The notes beneath the pieces were generated by a model. It did no database searches. It was not told the origin of the DNA and worked only from the letters and a program-made list of their open reading frames with translations. A program made the translations under genes and the position numbers. Shown here piece by piece: positions 57,186-64,000 of a DNA stretch of 64,000 nt (its first letter is position 1; each line of letters starts with the position of its first letter). This DNA comes from Methanoregula sp. UBA247 (lineage in GTDB: Archaea > Halobacteriota > Methanomicrobia > Methanomicrobiales > Methanospirillaceae): assembly GCA_002495055.1 (NCBI GenBank), contig DADR01000024.1, positions 5,227-69,226 of the forward strand, given 5' to 3'.

Positions 57186-57812
57186 ATGAGCATTCTGGAT
57201 AAAGTCCATCACTTTATTTTCAGAGGCATTGATAAAAGGGAGGATTCGAATTTCGACTTGAAAACACTACAAGATGATCTCCAAAGAAGAAAAAAGAGAG
57301 AATCTGAAGAGGTTCAAGCTAATCGGGAAAATATAAAGAGACCTCTGATAATAGAAGAAGGAGATTACGAGGTAATAAGAGAAGTAAACTGGGTGCCAGA
57401 CCCACTCGTAACTCTTGGGAGAGAACAGAAATCAGATGGGATTTTAGTCGATCCCTTGCTACTGGGCGTTAAAATGTTCTTAGCTGATGTACCATATATA
57501 ATAAAGGGGAATTATGATCTCGACAGAAATAATTGTTTTAATTTCTCTAAAAATGTCCAAGATGCCGCCACAGAACGTGGAATAAGATGCGGACTTGTAA
57601 CGATCCGTTTTCATAGAAGTTTGACCGGGCACGCGATTGTTGCTTTTAAAACCGACTACGGACTGAAGTTCTTCGAGCCACAGAGTGCTAATGAGGAAGA
57701 CGTAATAGTCGGGCATCACTATTCGGCCAATCTAGCAGGGATTCCAGAAGCTGACATAATCATCAACGTTGAAATTTCTTGGAATGACGGGACGCATATA
57801 TTAATAGAATAA
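57186..57812 (+). CDS. Putative cysteine hydrolase (papain/transglutaminase-like fold), hypothetical
   Basis: 208 residues. An N-terminal helical, charged region (about 20-50) precedes a domain with Cys117 in NNCFNFSKNVQDAA at the start of a helix, His149 in SLTGHAIVAF and Glu164 in KFFEPQSANEED. The order Cys on a helix, His on a strand, acidic or Gln/Asn on the next strand is that of papain-like and NlpC/P60-like hydrolases. No signal peptide, so intracellular. Substrate unknown. The start may be leaderless: ATTTAAATATG. The assignment rests on motif layout only. Confidence 0.5.
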   Translation: MSILDKVHHFIFRGIDKREDSNFDLKTLQDDLQRRKKRESEEVQANRENIKRPLIIEEGDYEVIREVNWVPDPLVTLGREQKSDGILVDPLLLGVKMFLADVPYIIKGNYDLDRNNCFNFSKNVQDAATERGIRCGLVTIRFHRSLTGHAIVAFKTDYGLKFFEPQSANEEDVIVGHHYSANLAGIPEADIIINVEISWNDGTHILIE

Positions 57813-57936
57813 TTGGTTCTAGTGCATCTTACTTCAGAATGCCAATGAAGTATATGTTATGTGCTTTGTATCATCCTTGGATTCCATGGCAAACTAAATA
57901 AGAAAAATATATCGTAACGAAGATGAAAGGACGGAT

Positions 57937-58530
57937 ATGAAATACCTTCTTATAATCATTTTACTGATGGCAATATTATCATCTTCCGGATGTGTTATTC
58001 AAAATAATAATCCCGCTGTTACACCTACACCCGAAATCATTTATGTAACGGTTCTTGTTACTATACCATCGACGTCAACACCACATGTTTACTATTCAAC
58101 AGTTCCGGAGAAGACCATTAATACTGGTGTAAAACAATCGACGCCAAACATCCAGATGATAGGGAATGTCTATGGATTATCAACAGATAATGCCCGTATA
58201 ACCGAAATTACATTCGTTATCGGTCTAGCTCCCTATGCAACACCTATCGATTTAACAAAAATGAAAATTGTTTTTTCGACACCAAGCACAACACCGATAA
58301 CACTCAAACAGGGTATAACTGCTACTACTTCCAGTTTTACTACAAAAATAAATAGTGTTTCTAACGTCAATTCAATGAATGCGAATGAACAAATCGAAAT
58401 TATGTTTAAAGTATCTCCGGTATCAGCAAATACAAAAATGACTATTGAATTGAAACCGGATATTGGTGCCTCATTACCATTCGCAAAGACAGCACCTGCA
58501 ACAATTGCAAGAACGAATGTCCTTTATTAA
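57937..58530 (+). CDS. Lipoprotein with archaellin/pilin-like beta domain
   Basis: 197 residues. The signal peptide ends in the lipobox-like LSSSGC (Cys19), followed by a Thr/Pro-rich linker (about 20-65). The C-terminal domain reads GNVYGLSTDNARITEITFVI, then APYATPIDLTKMKIVF and later SANEQIEIMFKVSP-like strands; this recalls the outer domain of archaellins and related type IV pilins (VxGL...I..v.f.v.laPga.pIDl). A lipid-anchored form of this domain without the pilin-type N-terminal helix is unusual. AAGGACGGAT precedes the ATG. It could be a surface partner of archaella or pili. Confidence 0.7.
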   Translation: MKYLLIIILLMAILSSSGCVIQNNNPAVTPTPEIIYVTVLVTIPSTSTPHVYYSTVPEKTINTGVKQSTPNIQMIGNVYGLSTDNARITEITFVIGLAPYATPIDLTKMKIVFSTPSTTPITLKQGITATTSSFTTKINSVSNVNSMNANEQIEIMFKVSPVSANTKMTIELKPDIGASLPFAKTAPATIARTNVLY

Positions 58531-58550
58531 TTTTATTTTTTTTCGAATTT

Positions 58551-58608
58551 CGGAGATTGAAAATCAATCCGCCAACGTGACCCTGCACTCCAAGGCAGTG
58601 CGCCACGT
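58551..58608 (+). other. Two hairpins downstream of the lipoprotein gene
   Basis: First: CGGAGATTG pairs through GATTG/CAATC around AAAAT (58551-58571). Second: ACGTG ... GCACT-CCAAGGC-AGTGC ... CACGT (58575-58608), two five-base-pair stems with a bulge and a seven-base loop. The second resembles a degenerate tRNA arm on the minus strand. They may end the lipoprotein transcript or be a small RNA. Confidence 0.4.
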
Positions 58609-58656
58609 GATTACCTAAGAAGAAGTTAAATTAAAAGATTTGAACTTTAAAATTTA

Positions 58657-58730
58657 AGCCTATGCCGAGATTTGAACTCGGGACTTCCTCCTTACCAAGG
58701 AGGCACACTGCCAGGCTGTGTCACATAGGC
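58657..58730 (-). tRNA. tRNA-Thr (anticodon GGT)
   Basis: Complete cloverleaf on the minus strand. The seven-base-pair acceptor stem is GCCTATG/CATAGGC, the D-stem ACAC/GTGT, the anticodon stem CCTCC/GGAGG with loop TTGGTAA giving anticodon GGT, and the T-stem CCGAG/CTCGG with loop TTCAAAT. The discriminator base is U and CCA is not encoded. No intron. It lies between the lipoprotein and the TIM-barrel isomerase. Confidence 0.95.
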
Positions 58731-58757
58731 TCAAAATACATCAGTACAGCTGCTCAT

Positions 58758-58809
58758 CGTCATTCCCGATGACGTGCAATATCACAAAGCCACTGAGGCA
58801 GATTGCCTA
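58758..58809. other. Short perfect hairpins upstream of the tRNA
   Basis: CGTCAT-TCCCG-ATGACG (58758-58774) and AGGCA-GAT-TGCCT (58797-58809). With the tRNA and the hairpins at 58551-58608 they make a strongly structured intergenic stretch. No function can be assigned. Confidence 0.4.
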
Positions 58810-58908
58810 ACTACGTTGTGAGTAATCCCTATAAAACATTGCGGAACTAGTAGAATAATTCCTCCTTTTTTTTTAAAAAAATGATACTCTGGCGCGGTTT
58901 GGAATTTA

Positions 58909-59652
58909 TTATGAGAGGAGCAGGGTAAGACTCCGCATGCTTTTAAGTACTCCCTCCATTGTTGCTACTTCAATGACGGGAATTATCCTGTTTTTCTGTA
59001 CCGCTTTCATTACAGGTATAAAATCTATTGTTCCTTCACCTATTGCGAGATGCGAATCCTCTTTACTGTTATTATCATGAAGGTGGTAATGTCCGGCAGG
59101 CACATCAAGGAACTCCCTGAGACAGTGATTCTGGTGTGCATGACCCACATCCAGCGCAAAGGGTGTATCACCGATCAGGGAAATCTCGTCAGGTGTCTTT
59201 AAAAAAAAATAATCCCAGTTCCCCATATTTTCAATGAAGTACCGTACAGAATATTCCTGGCCCAGATAAGAAAGGTCTGACAGGGATACCCTCAGCTGCT
59301 GTTCTGCCTTTTTTCGTTCTTCTGCCCATGCAAAATATCCCGGATGCACAACAACACCTGCATTCACTTCTGCGGCTATGCGAAAACACTGGGCAATCAC
59401 CTCAACGCTCGCCTTTCGGATCGGTTCAAGGAGGCTCGATATGTTTGTTCCCCGGGAGGGTGCATGAATCGAAAATTTTTTGGTATAACTCATCAGGGGT
59501 TCTGCAGATTCCAGAAAATGCAGGCCTTCATCCATCACCTCAATATAGTCAGAGATTAAAGAGATTTTGTCAAGGGCTGATATCAGGGATTCCTGGTGAA
59601 GACAGAAGGTAGAGACCCCGTACATAGTGAGTGATCGTCTTTGGAAGCTCAT
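58909..59652 (-). CDS. Sugar phosphate isomerase/epimerase family TIM-barrel protein
   Basis: 247 residues of the AP-endonuclease-2/xylose-isomerase-like barrel family. Conserved metal-ligand regions are YIEVMDEGLHF, FSIHAPSRGTNIS, GVVVHPGYFAWAEE, YFIENMGNWDYF, FALDVGHAHQNH, YHLHDNNSKEDSHLAIGEG and IPVIEVATMEG. The family includes isomerases, epimerases and endonuclease IV; the substrate is unknown. Start at 59652; an ATG nine codons later (MYGVSTFCLHQE) also fits the family N-terminus. It ends a minus-strand pair with mscS, 43 bases downstream of it. Confidence 0.85.
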   Translation of the reverse strand: MSFQRRSLTMYGVSTFCLHQESLISALDKISLISDYIEVMDEGLHFLESAEPLMSYTKKFSIHAPSRGTNISSLLEPIRKASVEVIAQCFRIAAEVNAGVVVHPGYFAWAEERKKAEQQLRVSLSDLSYLGQEYSVRYFIENMGNWDYFFLKTPDEISLIGDTPFALDVGHAHQNHCLREFLDVPAGHYHLHDNNSKEDSHLAIGEGTIDFIPVMKAVQKNRIIPVIEVATMEGVLKSMRSLTLLLS

Positions 59653-59695
59653 AAAATGTTACATCGGTTGAAAACAAAAATCAAAAAAAATGTGA

Positions 59696-60748
59696 TTATT
59701 TTTTCAGCCGGATTTCCATTTGCGGGAACGGGATCTCGATGCCTTCTTTGGCGAACCGTTCTGCAATCTTTGAATTGATGGTATCTTTTACTTCTTCGGG
59801 AAGATTGTATTTTTTTGCCCAGACGCGGAGAATGAACTTGAGGCTGGAATCGGCAAATTCCACAAAAAAGACCGTGGGGGCGGGGTCCTCAAGAATGTAT
59901 TCGCAATTTTTTATTGCGTCCTGTGCAATCTCCAGGAGAATCTGCTTGACCCATCTGGGATCTATCCCGTAAGCAACTGAGACCGGGATCGTGATCCGCA
60001 GTTTCTGATCGGGTTCGGAATAATTGATGATGACATTGGTGGTCAGCTTGTTGTTGGGAATGGTCACGATCTGGTAATCGAGCGTTTTTATCCGGGTACT
60101 CCGGGTTCCGACTGAGATTACATCCCCATAGTAATCTTCGACCTTAATCCGATCGCCGACTTTGAAAGGTTTGTCAACGGTGATTATTGCCCCGCCAAAG
60201 AAATTGGAAATGAGGTCCTGTGCTGCCAGCGCAACGGCAATACCTGCGATACCTGCCCCGGCAAGGAACGGGGTGATATCAATATTGAAGACCTTGAGAA
60301 TCGCCATGATGGCGACAAACCAGATGACGTACCTTATGACCAGTTCGAGCAGTTCAACAAGCCGGTCGTCGAGATCTGTATCGGATCGTTCGGCATATCT
60401 CCGGCCATAGATATGGATCATTCTGTGAAGGAATGTGGAGAGGATCCAGGCACTGATGATGATGTAAAAGGAGGTCACGTAGCCGGGATTGAGGATCCAC
60501 TTCATACTGTCGGGCAGAATACCGAACCAGGTGACGGCAAAATACAGGGAAAATACAATGATTGCTACCTGGACCGGTGTTCCGATTGCAGCAATGACGA
60601 TATCGTCCCAGGAGGTCTCGGTCTCGCCAGCTTTTGATTCCAGCCATCTGATGAGCGCTCGTGCAATGAAAGCGATCATGATTCCCAGGAGCAGCATCAT
60701 TGCTGCCAGGATGTAATTGATTTCAGGTCCTATAGCTGCAAGATCCAT
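59696..60748 (-). CDS. MscS-family mechanosensitive channel
   Basis: 350 residues. Four to five transmembrane helices in the N-terminal half (about 10-32, 55-78, 88-110, 130-150) lead to the pore helix GAGIAGIAVALAAQDLISNF, with the Gly/Ala packing pattern of TM3, then the beta domain GDRIKVEDYYGDVISVG and the alpha/beta vestibule. It opens on membrane tension and releases solutes during hypo-osmotic shock. It is divergent from hypD, with 45 bases between the starts, so the promoters overlap. Confidence 0.93.
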   Translation of the reverse strand: MDLAAIGPEINYILAAMMLLLGIMIAFIARALIRWLESKAGETETSWDDIVIAAIGTPVQVAIIVFSLYFAVTWFGILPDSMKWILNPGYVTSFYIIISAWILSTFLHRMIHIYGRRYAERSDTDLDDRLVELLELVIRYVIWFVAIMAILKVFNIDITPFLAGAGIAGIAVALAAQDLISNFFGGAIITVDKPFKVGDRIKVEDYYGDVISVGTRSTRIKTLDYQIVTIPNNKLTTNVIINYSEPDQKLRITIPVSVAYGIDPRWVKQILLEIAQDAIKNCEYILEDPAPTVFFVEFADSSLKFILRVWAKKYNLPEEVKDTINSKIAERFAKEGIEIPFPQMEIRLKK

Positions 60749-60793
60749 ATACGTACTCTTATGTTATTTCCCAGTAAATACTTTTAAGACTTC

Positions 60794-61822
60794 ATGACAA
60801 CAGGACAGGAAATCGCACGAATGCTCAATGAACTGGTCGACCGGGATTGCGTGTTCATGCATATTTGCGGGACTCACGAGGCTGCGATAGCCAGGACCGG
60901 ATTGCGCAGCCTGCTTCCGGAACGACTCAGGATCGTCATGGGTCCCGGGTGTCCGGTCTGTATCACCCCCCAGGGAGAGATTGATGCCGCATTAGCCCTC
61001 GTTGAGAAAGACTGCATCGTCGCAACATACGGGGATTTGCTCCGTGTCCCGGGATCAAAAGGCTCACTGGAATCGAGCGGGGGTGATGTTCGTGTTGTAC
61101 AGGGAGTGCATAAGGCAGTCGAGATCGCCCGGAAGACCAAAAAAGAAGTGGTATTTATTTCCGTAGGTTTTGAGACCACAGCACCAACGGTAGCGGCAAC
61201 AATTCTTGCACACCCACCGGGAAATTTTTCCATTCTTTCCTGTCATCGGATTGTTCCTCCTGCTATGAAATGGTTGCTTGAACAGGGTGAAGCGAAGCTG
61301 GATGGATTTGTGCTTCCGGGTCATGTCTGCACGATCATGGGATATGAAGACTATGAACAGTTCCCTGTCCCCCAGGTTGTTGCCGGCTTTGAAGCCGACG
61401 ATATCCTGCTCGGCCTGCTTATGCTGGTCCGACAGGTTCGTGAAGGGACGCACAGGGTCGATAATGCTTACCCGCGTGCAGTCAGCCGGGAAGGGAACAT
61501 AAAAGCTAAAAAGATCATGTATGAGGTCTTTGAACTCTCTGATGTTGAATGGCGTGGATTTCCGGTAATCCCCGGTTCCGGGTTACAGCTGAAGGAAGAG
61601 TTTGAACAATATGATGCACAGAAAAAATTTGGTATCGTCTTTAAGCATATCAGCAAACATTCTGCCTGCATCTGCGATAAAATCCTCAGGGGTATCGCAC
61701 AACCCTCTGACTGTAAACTTTTTTCAAAAGTCTGTAATCCCCGGACACCGGTCGGACCCTGTATGGTCAGCCACGAAGGTGCCTGCAAAATCTGGCATAT
61801 GTACCAAACGAAAAAAATATAA
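60794..61822 (+). CDS. hypD: Hydrogenase maturation protein HypD
   Basis: 342 residues. HypD holds the Fe(CN)2CO group with HypC during [NiFe]-hydrogenase assembly. Conserved blocks are HICGTHEAAI, IVMGPGCPVCITP, ATYGDLLRVPGS, FISVGFETTAPT and LPGHVCTIMG, and the 4Fe-4S region SACICDKILRG with downstream cysteines SKVCNP, GPCMVSHEGAC. No other hyp gene is in the window; unlinked hyp genes are usual in methanogens. The hydrogenases served are presumably F420-reducing and membrane-bound ones. Confidence 0.97.
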   Translation: MTTGQEIARMLNELVDRDCVFMHICGTHEAAIARTGLRSLLPERLRIVMGPGCPVCITPQGEIDAALALVEKDCIVATYGDLLRVPGSKGSLESSGGDVRVVQGVHKAVEIARKTKKEVVFISVGFETTAPTVAATILAHPPGNFSILSCHRIVPPAMKWLLEQGEAKLDGFVLPGHVCTIMGYEDYEQFPVPQVVAGFEADDILLGLLMLVRQVREGTHRVDNAYPRAVSREGNIKAKKIMYEVFELSDVEWRGFPVIPGSGLQLKEEFEQYDAQKKFGIVFKHISKHSACICDKILRGIAQPSDCKLFSKVCNPRTPVGPCMVSHEGACKIWHMYQTKKI

Positions 61823-62197
61823 GGGTTATTCTCTCTTGTCCGTTTTTGTGACATCAGAAAAGCACAGGTAAAAAAATTTTAACAGGATAGTCTGCCTTTT
61901 TTTGTCCAGGTGTACCAATCCCACCGATTTCTCTGGCGGTAATTTCCTTCCTGTAAAAATCATTTCCTGGTCTTTTAAAAAAAAGCAAGAATGGTCATAA
62001 TTAACAGTATCATTAAAAAAATTCAGTGACTTGCTGGTTGAAATCTGCACCCGGGATTACGTGAAAAAGGATACCTGCTGTATAGTAGGGTTCGTTCAGG
62101 AGACGATACTGAAGATAAAAGGCATAAGCACCAGGTTCTATGATTTAGCTGATTGGTTCTCCTGATTATTTATAAACGGACGGCAAAAAGGTGATTC
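61823..62197. other. Intergenic region, 375 bases
   Basis: A minus-strand frame from GTG 62050 has no ribosome binding site and an ordinary-looking random composition. A TATA-like TTATTTATAAA at about 62166-62176 serves the small gene at 62198. Nothing else seen. Confidence 0.5.
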
Positions 62198-62359
62198 ATG
62201 GCATTAAGACCGTGCGACACCTGTACGAAGGAATGTGTTGGCGGTATCATCTATGGCAACTGCTGTCAATACCTCGAGTGGCGCCGAGAGATCAATCATA
62301 TTGACGTTTGCCTCGAATCCATTTTTTCTTTAAGACGGCAATCAGTTATGTCCGAGTAA
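62198..62359 (+). CDS. Small cysteine-rich protein, 53 residues
   Basis: Reads MALRPCDTCTKECVGGIIYG followed by NCCQYLEWRREIN and a further Cys38. The cluster Cys6, Cys9, Cys13, Cys22, Cys23 suggests zinc or Fe-S binding. GGTGATTC immediately precedes the ATG, and a TATA-like box lies 25-30 bases upstream. No family recognised. It is short enough to escape most gene callers. Confidence 0.55.
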   Translation: MALRPCDTCTKECVGGIIYGNCCQYLEWRREINHIDVCLESIFSLRRQSVMSE

Positions 62360-62439
62360 TTGATAGTGCTGATAATGATGTAGTGAAATGTATCTCTTTG
62401 AGTATTCTCTGGTGGCTTTTATTCCGTAATCACCAAAAA

Positions 62440-62697
62440 TTATATATTCACTAATTTGGGGTTTTTATGTCGATAATTTAATGAAGGTGCCCCCCCTTTG
62501 ATAATTGTATCTGCCTCCCTTTTGGTGATGGGAATGCAACGGTCGTGAACCCAGTCCTGTTTAAGAACGGTAGGATCATAAATCCATGTCTTAGACTCCA
62601 TACCCCAATAAGAGTATTCACCGTCAAATTTTATCAGAAACGATGACTGTGAAGTGAATCGGTCCGGTATTTTGAAATACTGCGTTTTTGTCAGCAT
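62440..62697 (-). CDS. Hypothetical protein, third gene of a small cassette
   Basis: 85 residues, MLTKTQYFKIPDRFTSQSSF onward, with aromatic residues (YSYWGMESKTWIYD) and a C-terminal basic end. No family recognised. Its ATG lies three bases after the stop of the 54-residue gene, so the three genes at 62440-62993 form one transcript. It could be the effector of a small two- or three-component module, but no toxin motif is evident. Confidence 0.55.
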   Translation of the reverse strand: MLTKTQYFKIPDRFTSQSSFLIKFDGEYSYWGMESKTWIYDPTVLKQDWVHDRCIPITKREADTIIKGGAPSLNYRHKNPKLVNI

Positions 62698-62700
62698 GAT

Positions 62701-62865
62701 TTAAACCACTGCCTTTAACGTTCGCACCCTGGCAATAAATTCCATGAATTCCGGGTCATTCAGAAACAAATCCCGAATCCTTTGCTCTGCTTTAACGAAC
62801 CGTTTTTCATCCCACATTTCCCCATCATTTCCGCCAAACAATAGCGCGTCGATGGCATCCCTCAT
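62701..62865 (-). CDS. Small hypothetical protein, second gene of the cassette
   Basis: 54 residues, MRDAIDALLFGGNDGEMWDE followed by KRFVKAEQRIRDLFLNDPEF. It is helical and acidic in the first half. A strong GAGGTGA lies seven bases before the ATG, and the ATG overlaps the stop of the zinc ribbon gene upstream (ATGA). Size and place are those of an antitoxin-like or adaptor protein; that is an inference. Confidence 0.6.
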   Translation of the reverse strand: MRDAIDALLFGGNDGEMWDEKRFVKAEQRIRDLFLNDPEFMEFIARVRTLKAVV

Positions 62866-62993
62866 TGTATCTTCACCTCTACAGTTCTTTCCCAGTTATA
62901 GGATTTGCATCGCGGGCATACCTTCGGTTTAGTTTCACGGGTAGGATACCACGAATGATTGCATTTTTGGCAAAACTGCCTTTCTATTGCCAT
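62862..62993 (-). CDS. Small zinc ribbon protein, first gene of the cassette
   Basis: 43 residues. Two CxxC knuckles (FCQKCNHSWYPTRETKPKVC, PRCKSYNWER) make a complete rubredoxin-like zinc ribbon: Cys8, Cys11, Cys26 and Cys29. The family of stand-alone ribbons with HSWYPR/KPKVCP motifs is common in methanogen and halophile accessory regions, often beside toxin-antitoxin genes. The stop TGA overlaps the next ATG by four bases. Confidence 0.7.
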   Translation of the reverse strand: MAIERQFCQKCNHSWYPTRETKPKVCPRCKSYNWERTVEVKIQ

Positions 62994-63343
62994 ACCAATA
63001 CGTAGTAGTAAGAACGATAATATAGTCTGGCGAGGCACCGTTGCATGGCAAGAACGCCGAGCATATAAGATCTGCCTTTTGATACAATGTTAGAGCGACC
63101 TTAATTTTTCCCGAAAGATCCTTTCATCAGTTCGGAAATTTTTGCCGGGTCATTCTCCAAAATTCCGGTCCCGGATGACTAATATCAGTCCCGATTATTC
63201 GACACTACCCGGCTCCCGGTCCAGGTGCAGCATATCAGGGTAGTGCACCTTCATGTCTGCCTGCCCTTTTTTTCCCGTACCAGAATCTCCACGAATCTCG
63301 CCCCGCTTCCTTTTTCTCCTCGCAAAATAGTATACCATTTACC
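62994..63343. other. Intergenic region with one inverted repeat
   Basis: CACTACCC (63203-63210) and GGGTAGTG (63238-63245) are perfect inverted arms around 27 bases. GGCGAGGC...CGCC near 63028 is weaker. No gene supported. Confidence 0.45.
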
Positions 63344-63487
63344 ATGAAATCCAAATCTCGCCCGTGCCCGAATGATCACGGCGCCATGAAACGCTTGTAC
63401 ATCAAAACCTCCACCAACTTTCATCAGAAGTGGACCCCCCTCAAGGGGAAGTACTGCCCCCTCTGCGGGTTGATCCTTCAGGGCTAA
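63344..63487 (+). CDS. Small zinc ribbon protein, 47 residues
   Basis: Begins MKSKSRPCPNDHGAMKRLYI and ends KYCPLCGLILQG; Cys8 with His12 and Cys38/Cys41 can bind one zinc. The shape PxxHGxMKRLYxK...W...YCPLCG is that of stand-alone archaeal ribbons I have seen described as hypothetical. No clear ribosome binding site; leaderless expression possible. Function unknown. Confidence 0.5.
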   Translation: MKSKSRPCPNDHGAMKRLYIKTSTNFHQKWTPLKGKYCPLCGLILQG

Positions 63488-63971
63488 ATCAATACTATCA
63501 CTCCAATTTTAGCCTGTTTCGTCAAAATACGCCCATTTACCCCAATCTTTGCTGGAGGTCACCAATGGTGTTCCAAGACACGATCCCGACTACAATTGCC
63601 TGAGATATGTGCCATTTGAAAACAAGCTCATGTTTGGGGGGTTAATTTAGAGCGATATAATCGAATATTCTGGCAATCTGGTCAATTATAGAGGTTTTTC
63701 TCTGAACAGTAAAATCGAGGCGTTTTACGGGTGTTGCCGGAACTGTTTTCTCTGAAACGGGGGCTGATTTGAACCCGGATGGGAGGAGAGGAGAGTATGA
63801 AAACAAAAAATCAGGGAATACGGTGGTTTTTGTATGAATTGCTCATGATATCTCGTCAGAAATCATCTTTTTTATTCATAGCTGAGTGGATTTTTTTAAA
63901 AAAGGATCGATCCTCTTTTTCTATCCTTGCATTTATATGGGAGGGAAAGAGAATAAGTAAGGTAAAAAGGT
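63488..63971. other. Intergenic region before the tRNA
   Basis: GGAGGT at 63554-63559 precedes an ATG (63566) with only 12 codons, perhaps a gene start later disrupted. A TATA-like CATTTATATGG about 40 bases before 63972 fits the tRNA promoter. No other gene seen. Confidence 0.45.
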
Positions 63972-64000
63972 GCCTCGGTAGGGTAGTGGACATCCTAGAA
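63972..64000 (+). tRNA. tRNA, 5' part cut by the window edge
   Basis: Starts GCCTCGG (acceptor strand), then TA, the D-stem GGGT pairing with ATCC, a loop containing GG, and the start of the anticodon stem AGAA. The anticodon is outside the window, so the amino acid cannot be given. Confidence 0.7.

Noticed and set aside
61826..62050. 74-codon minus-strand frame after hypD
   Set aside because: GTG start without ribosome binding site; composition looks random.

Overview
The window is a piece of a methanogenic archaeal chromosome, most likely Methanomicrobiales (Methanoregula or Methanospirillum relatives). The genus is an inference. The archaeal signature is direct: an LSm protein, bifunctional FBP aldolase/phosphatase, a THUMP-type tRNA G10 methyltransferase, archaeal short triosephosphate isomerase, a beta-alpha fused ADP-forming acyl-CoA synthetase, a CDC48 ATPase, a DUF4013 membrane protein, a beta-propeller and Ig-like secretome, TATA boxes and GGTGA-type ribosome binding sites. 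Several bacterial-type genes (ClpB, GrpE-DnaK-DnaJ, class I FBPase, class II aldolase, PurH) show the mosaic make-up usual in this order.

Layout. 1-5.3 kb: the 3' part of chorismate synthase, two secreted-type repeat proteins, a tandem rhodanese and 3-dehydroquinate dehydratase (aroD). 5.5-12.8 kb: a small membrane protein, a U32 peptidase-family protein, tpiA, an XRE-CBS regulator, a zinc ribbon protein and an ADP-forming acetyl-CoA synthetase. 12.9-19.1 kb: a VWA/Ig-like surface protein, a pseudo-receiver-PAS-PAS-DisA_N protein (possible c-di-AMP synthase), a membrane protein, and a winged-helix/cysteine-cluster protein next to LSm. 19.2-22.4 kb: a gluconeogenic operon in which three FBP-handling enzymes follow each other (class I FBPase, class II FBP aldolase, FBP aldolase/phosphatase). 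22.7-36.3 kb: a protein quality-control region with clpB, cdc48, and grpE-dnaK-dnaJ, interspersed with thiC, a KTSC protein, DUF4013 and purH. clpB and cdc48 share an operator-like motif just below their TATA boxes.

From about 37.5 kb the window becomes accessory and AT-rich. There is a complete IS481-like element (38000-38965) with imperfect terminal inverted repeats. Next to it lies the most striking object: one uninterrupted 15.4-kb gene for a 5132-residue protein made of about 151 consecutive 34-residue TPR units and nothing else. It contains a recent three-copy 816-bp tandem amplification; each unit is exactly eight TPRs, about one turn of a canonical TPR superhelix. After it come a methyltransferase, remnants and several small orphan genes, a putative cysteine hydrolase, a lipoprotein with an archaellin-like domain and tRNA-Thr(GGT).

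The last part returns to conserved genes (TIM-barrel isomerase, MscS channel, hypD). It ends in a run of very small cysteine-rich or zinc-ribbon ORFs, including a tightly coupled three-gene cassette, and the first 29 bases of a tRNA at the right edge.
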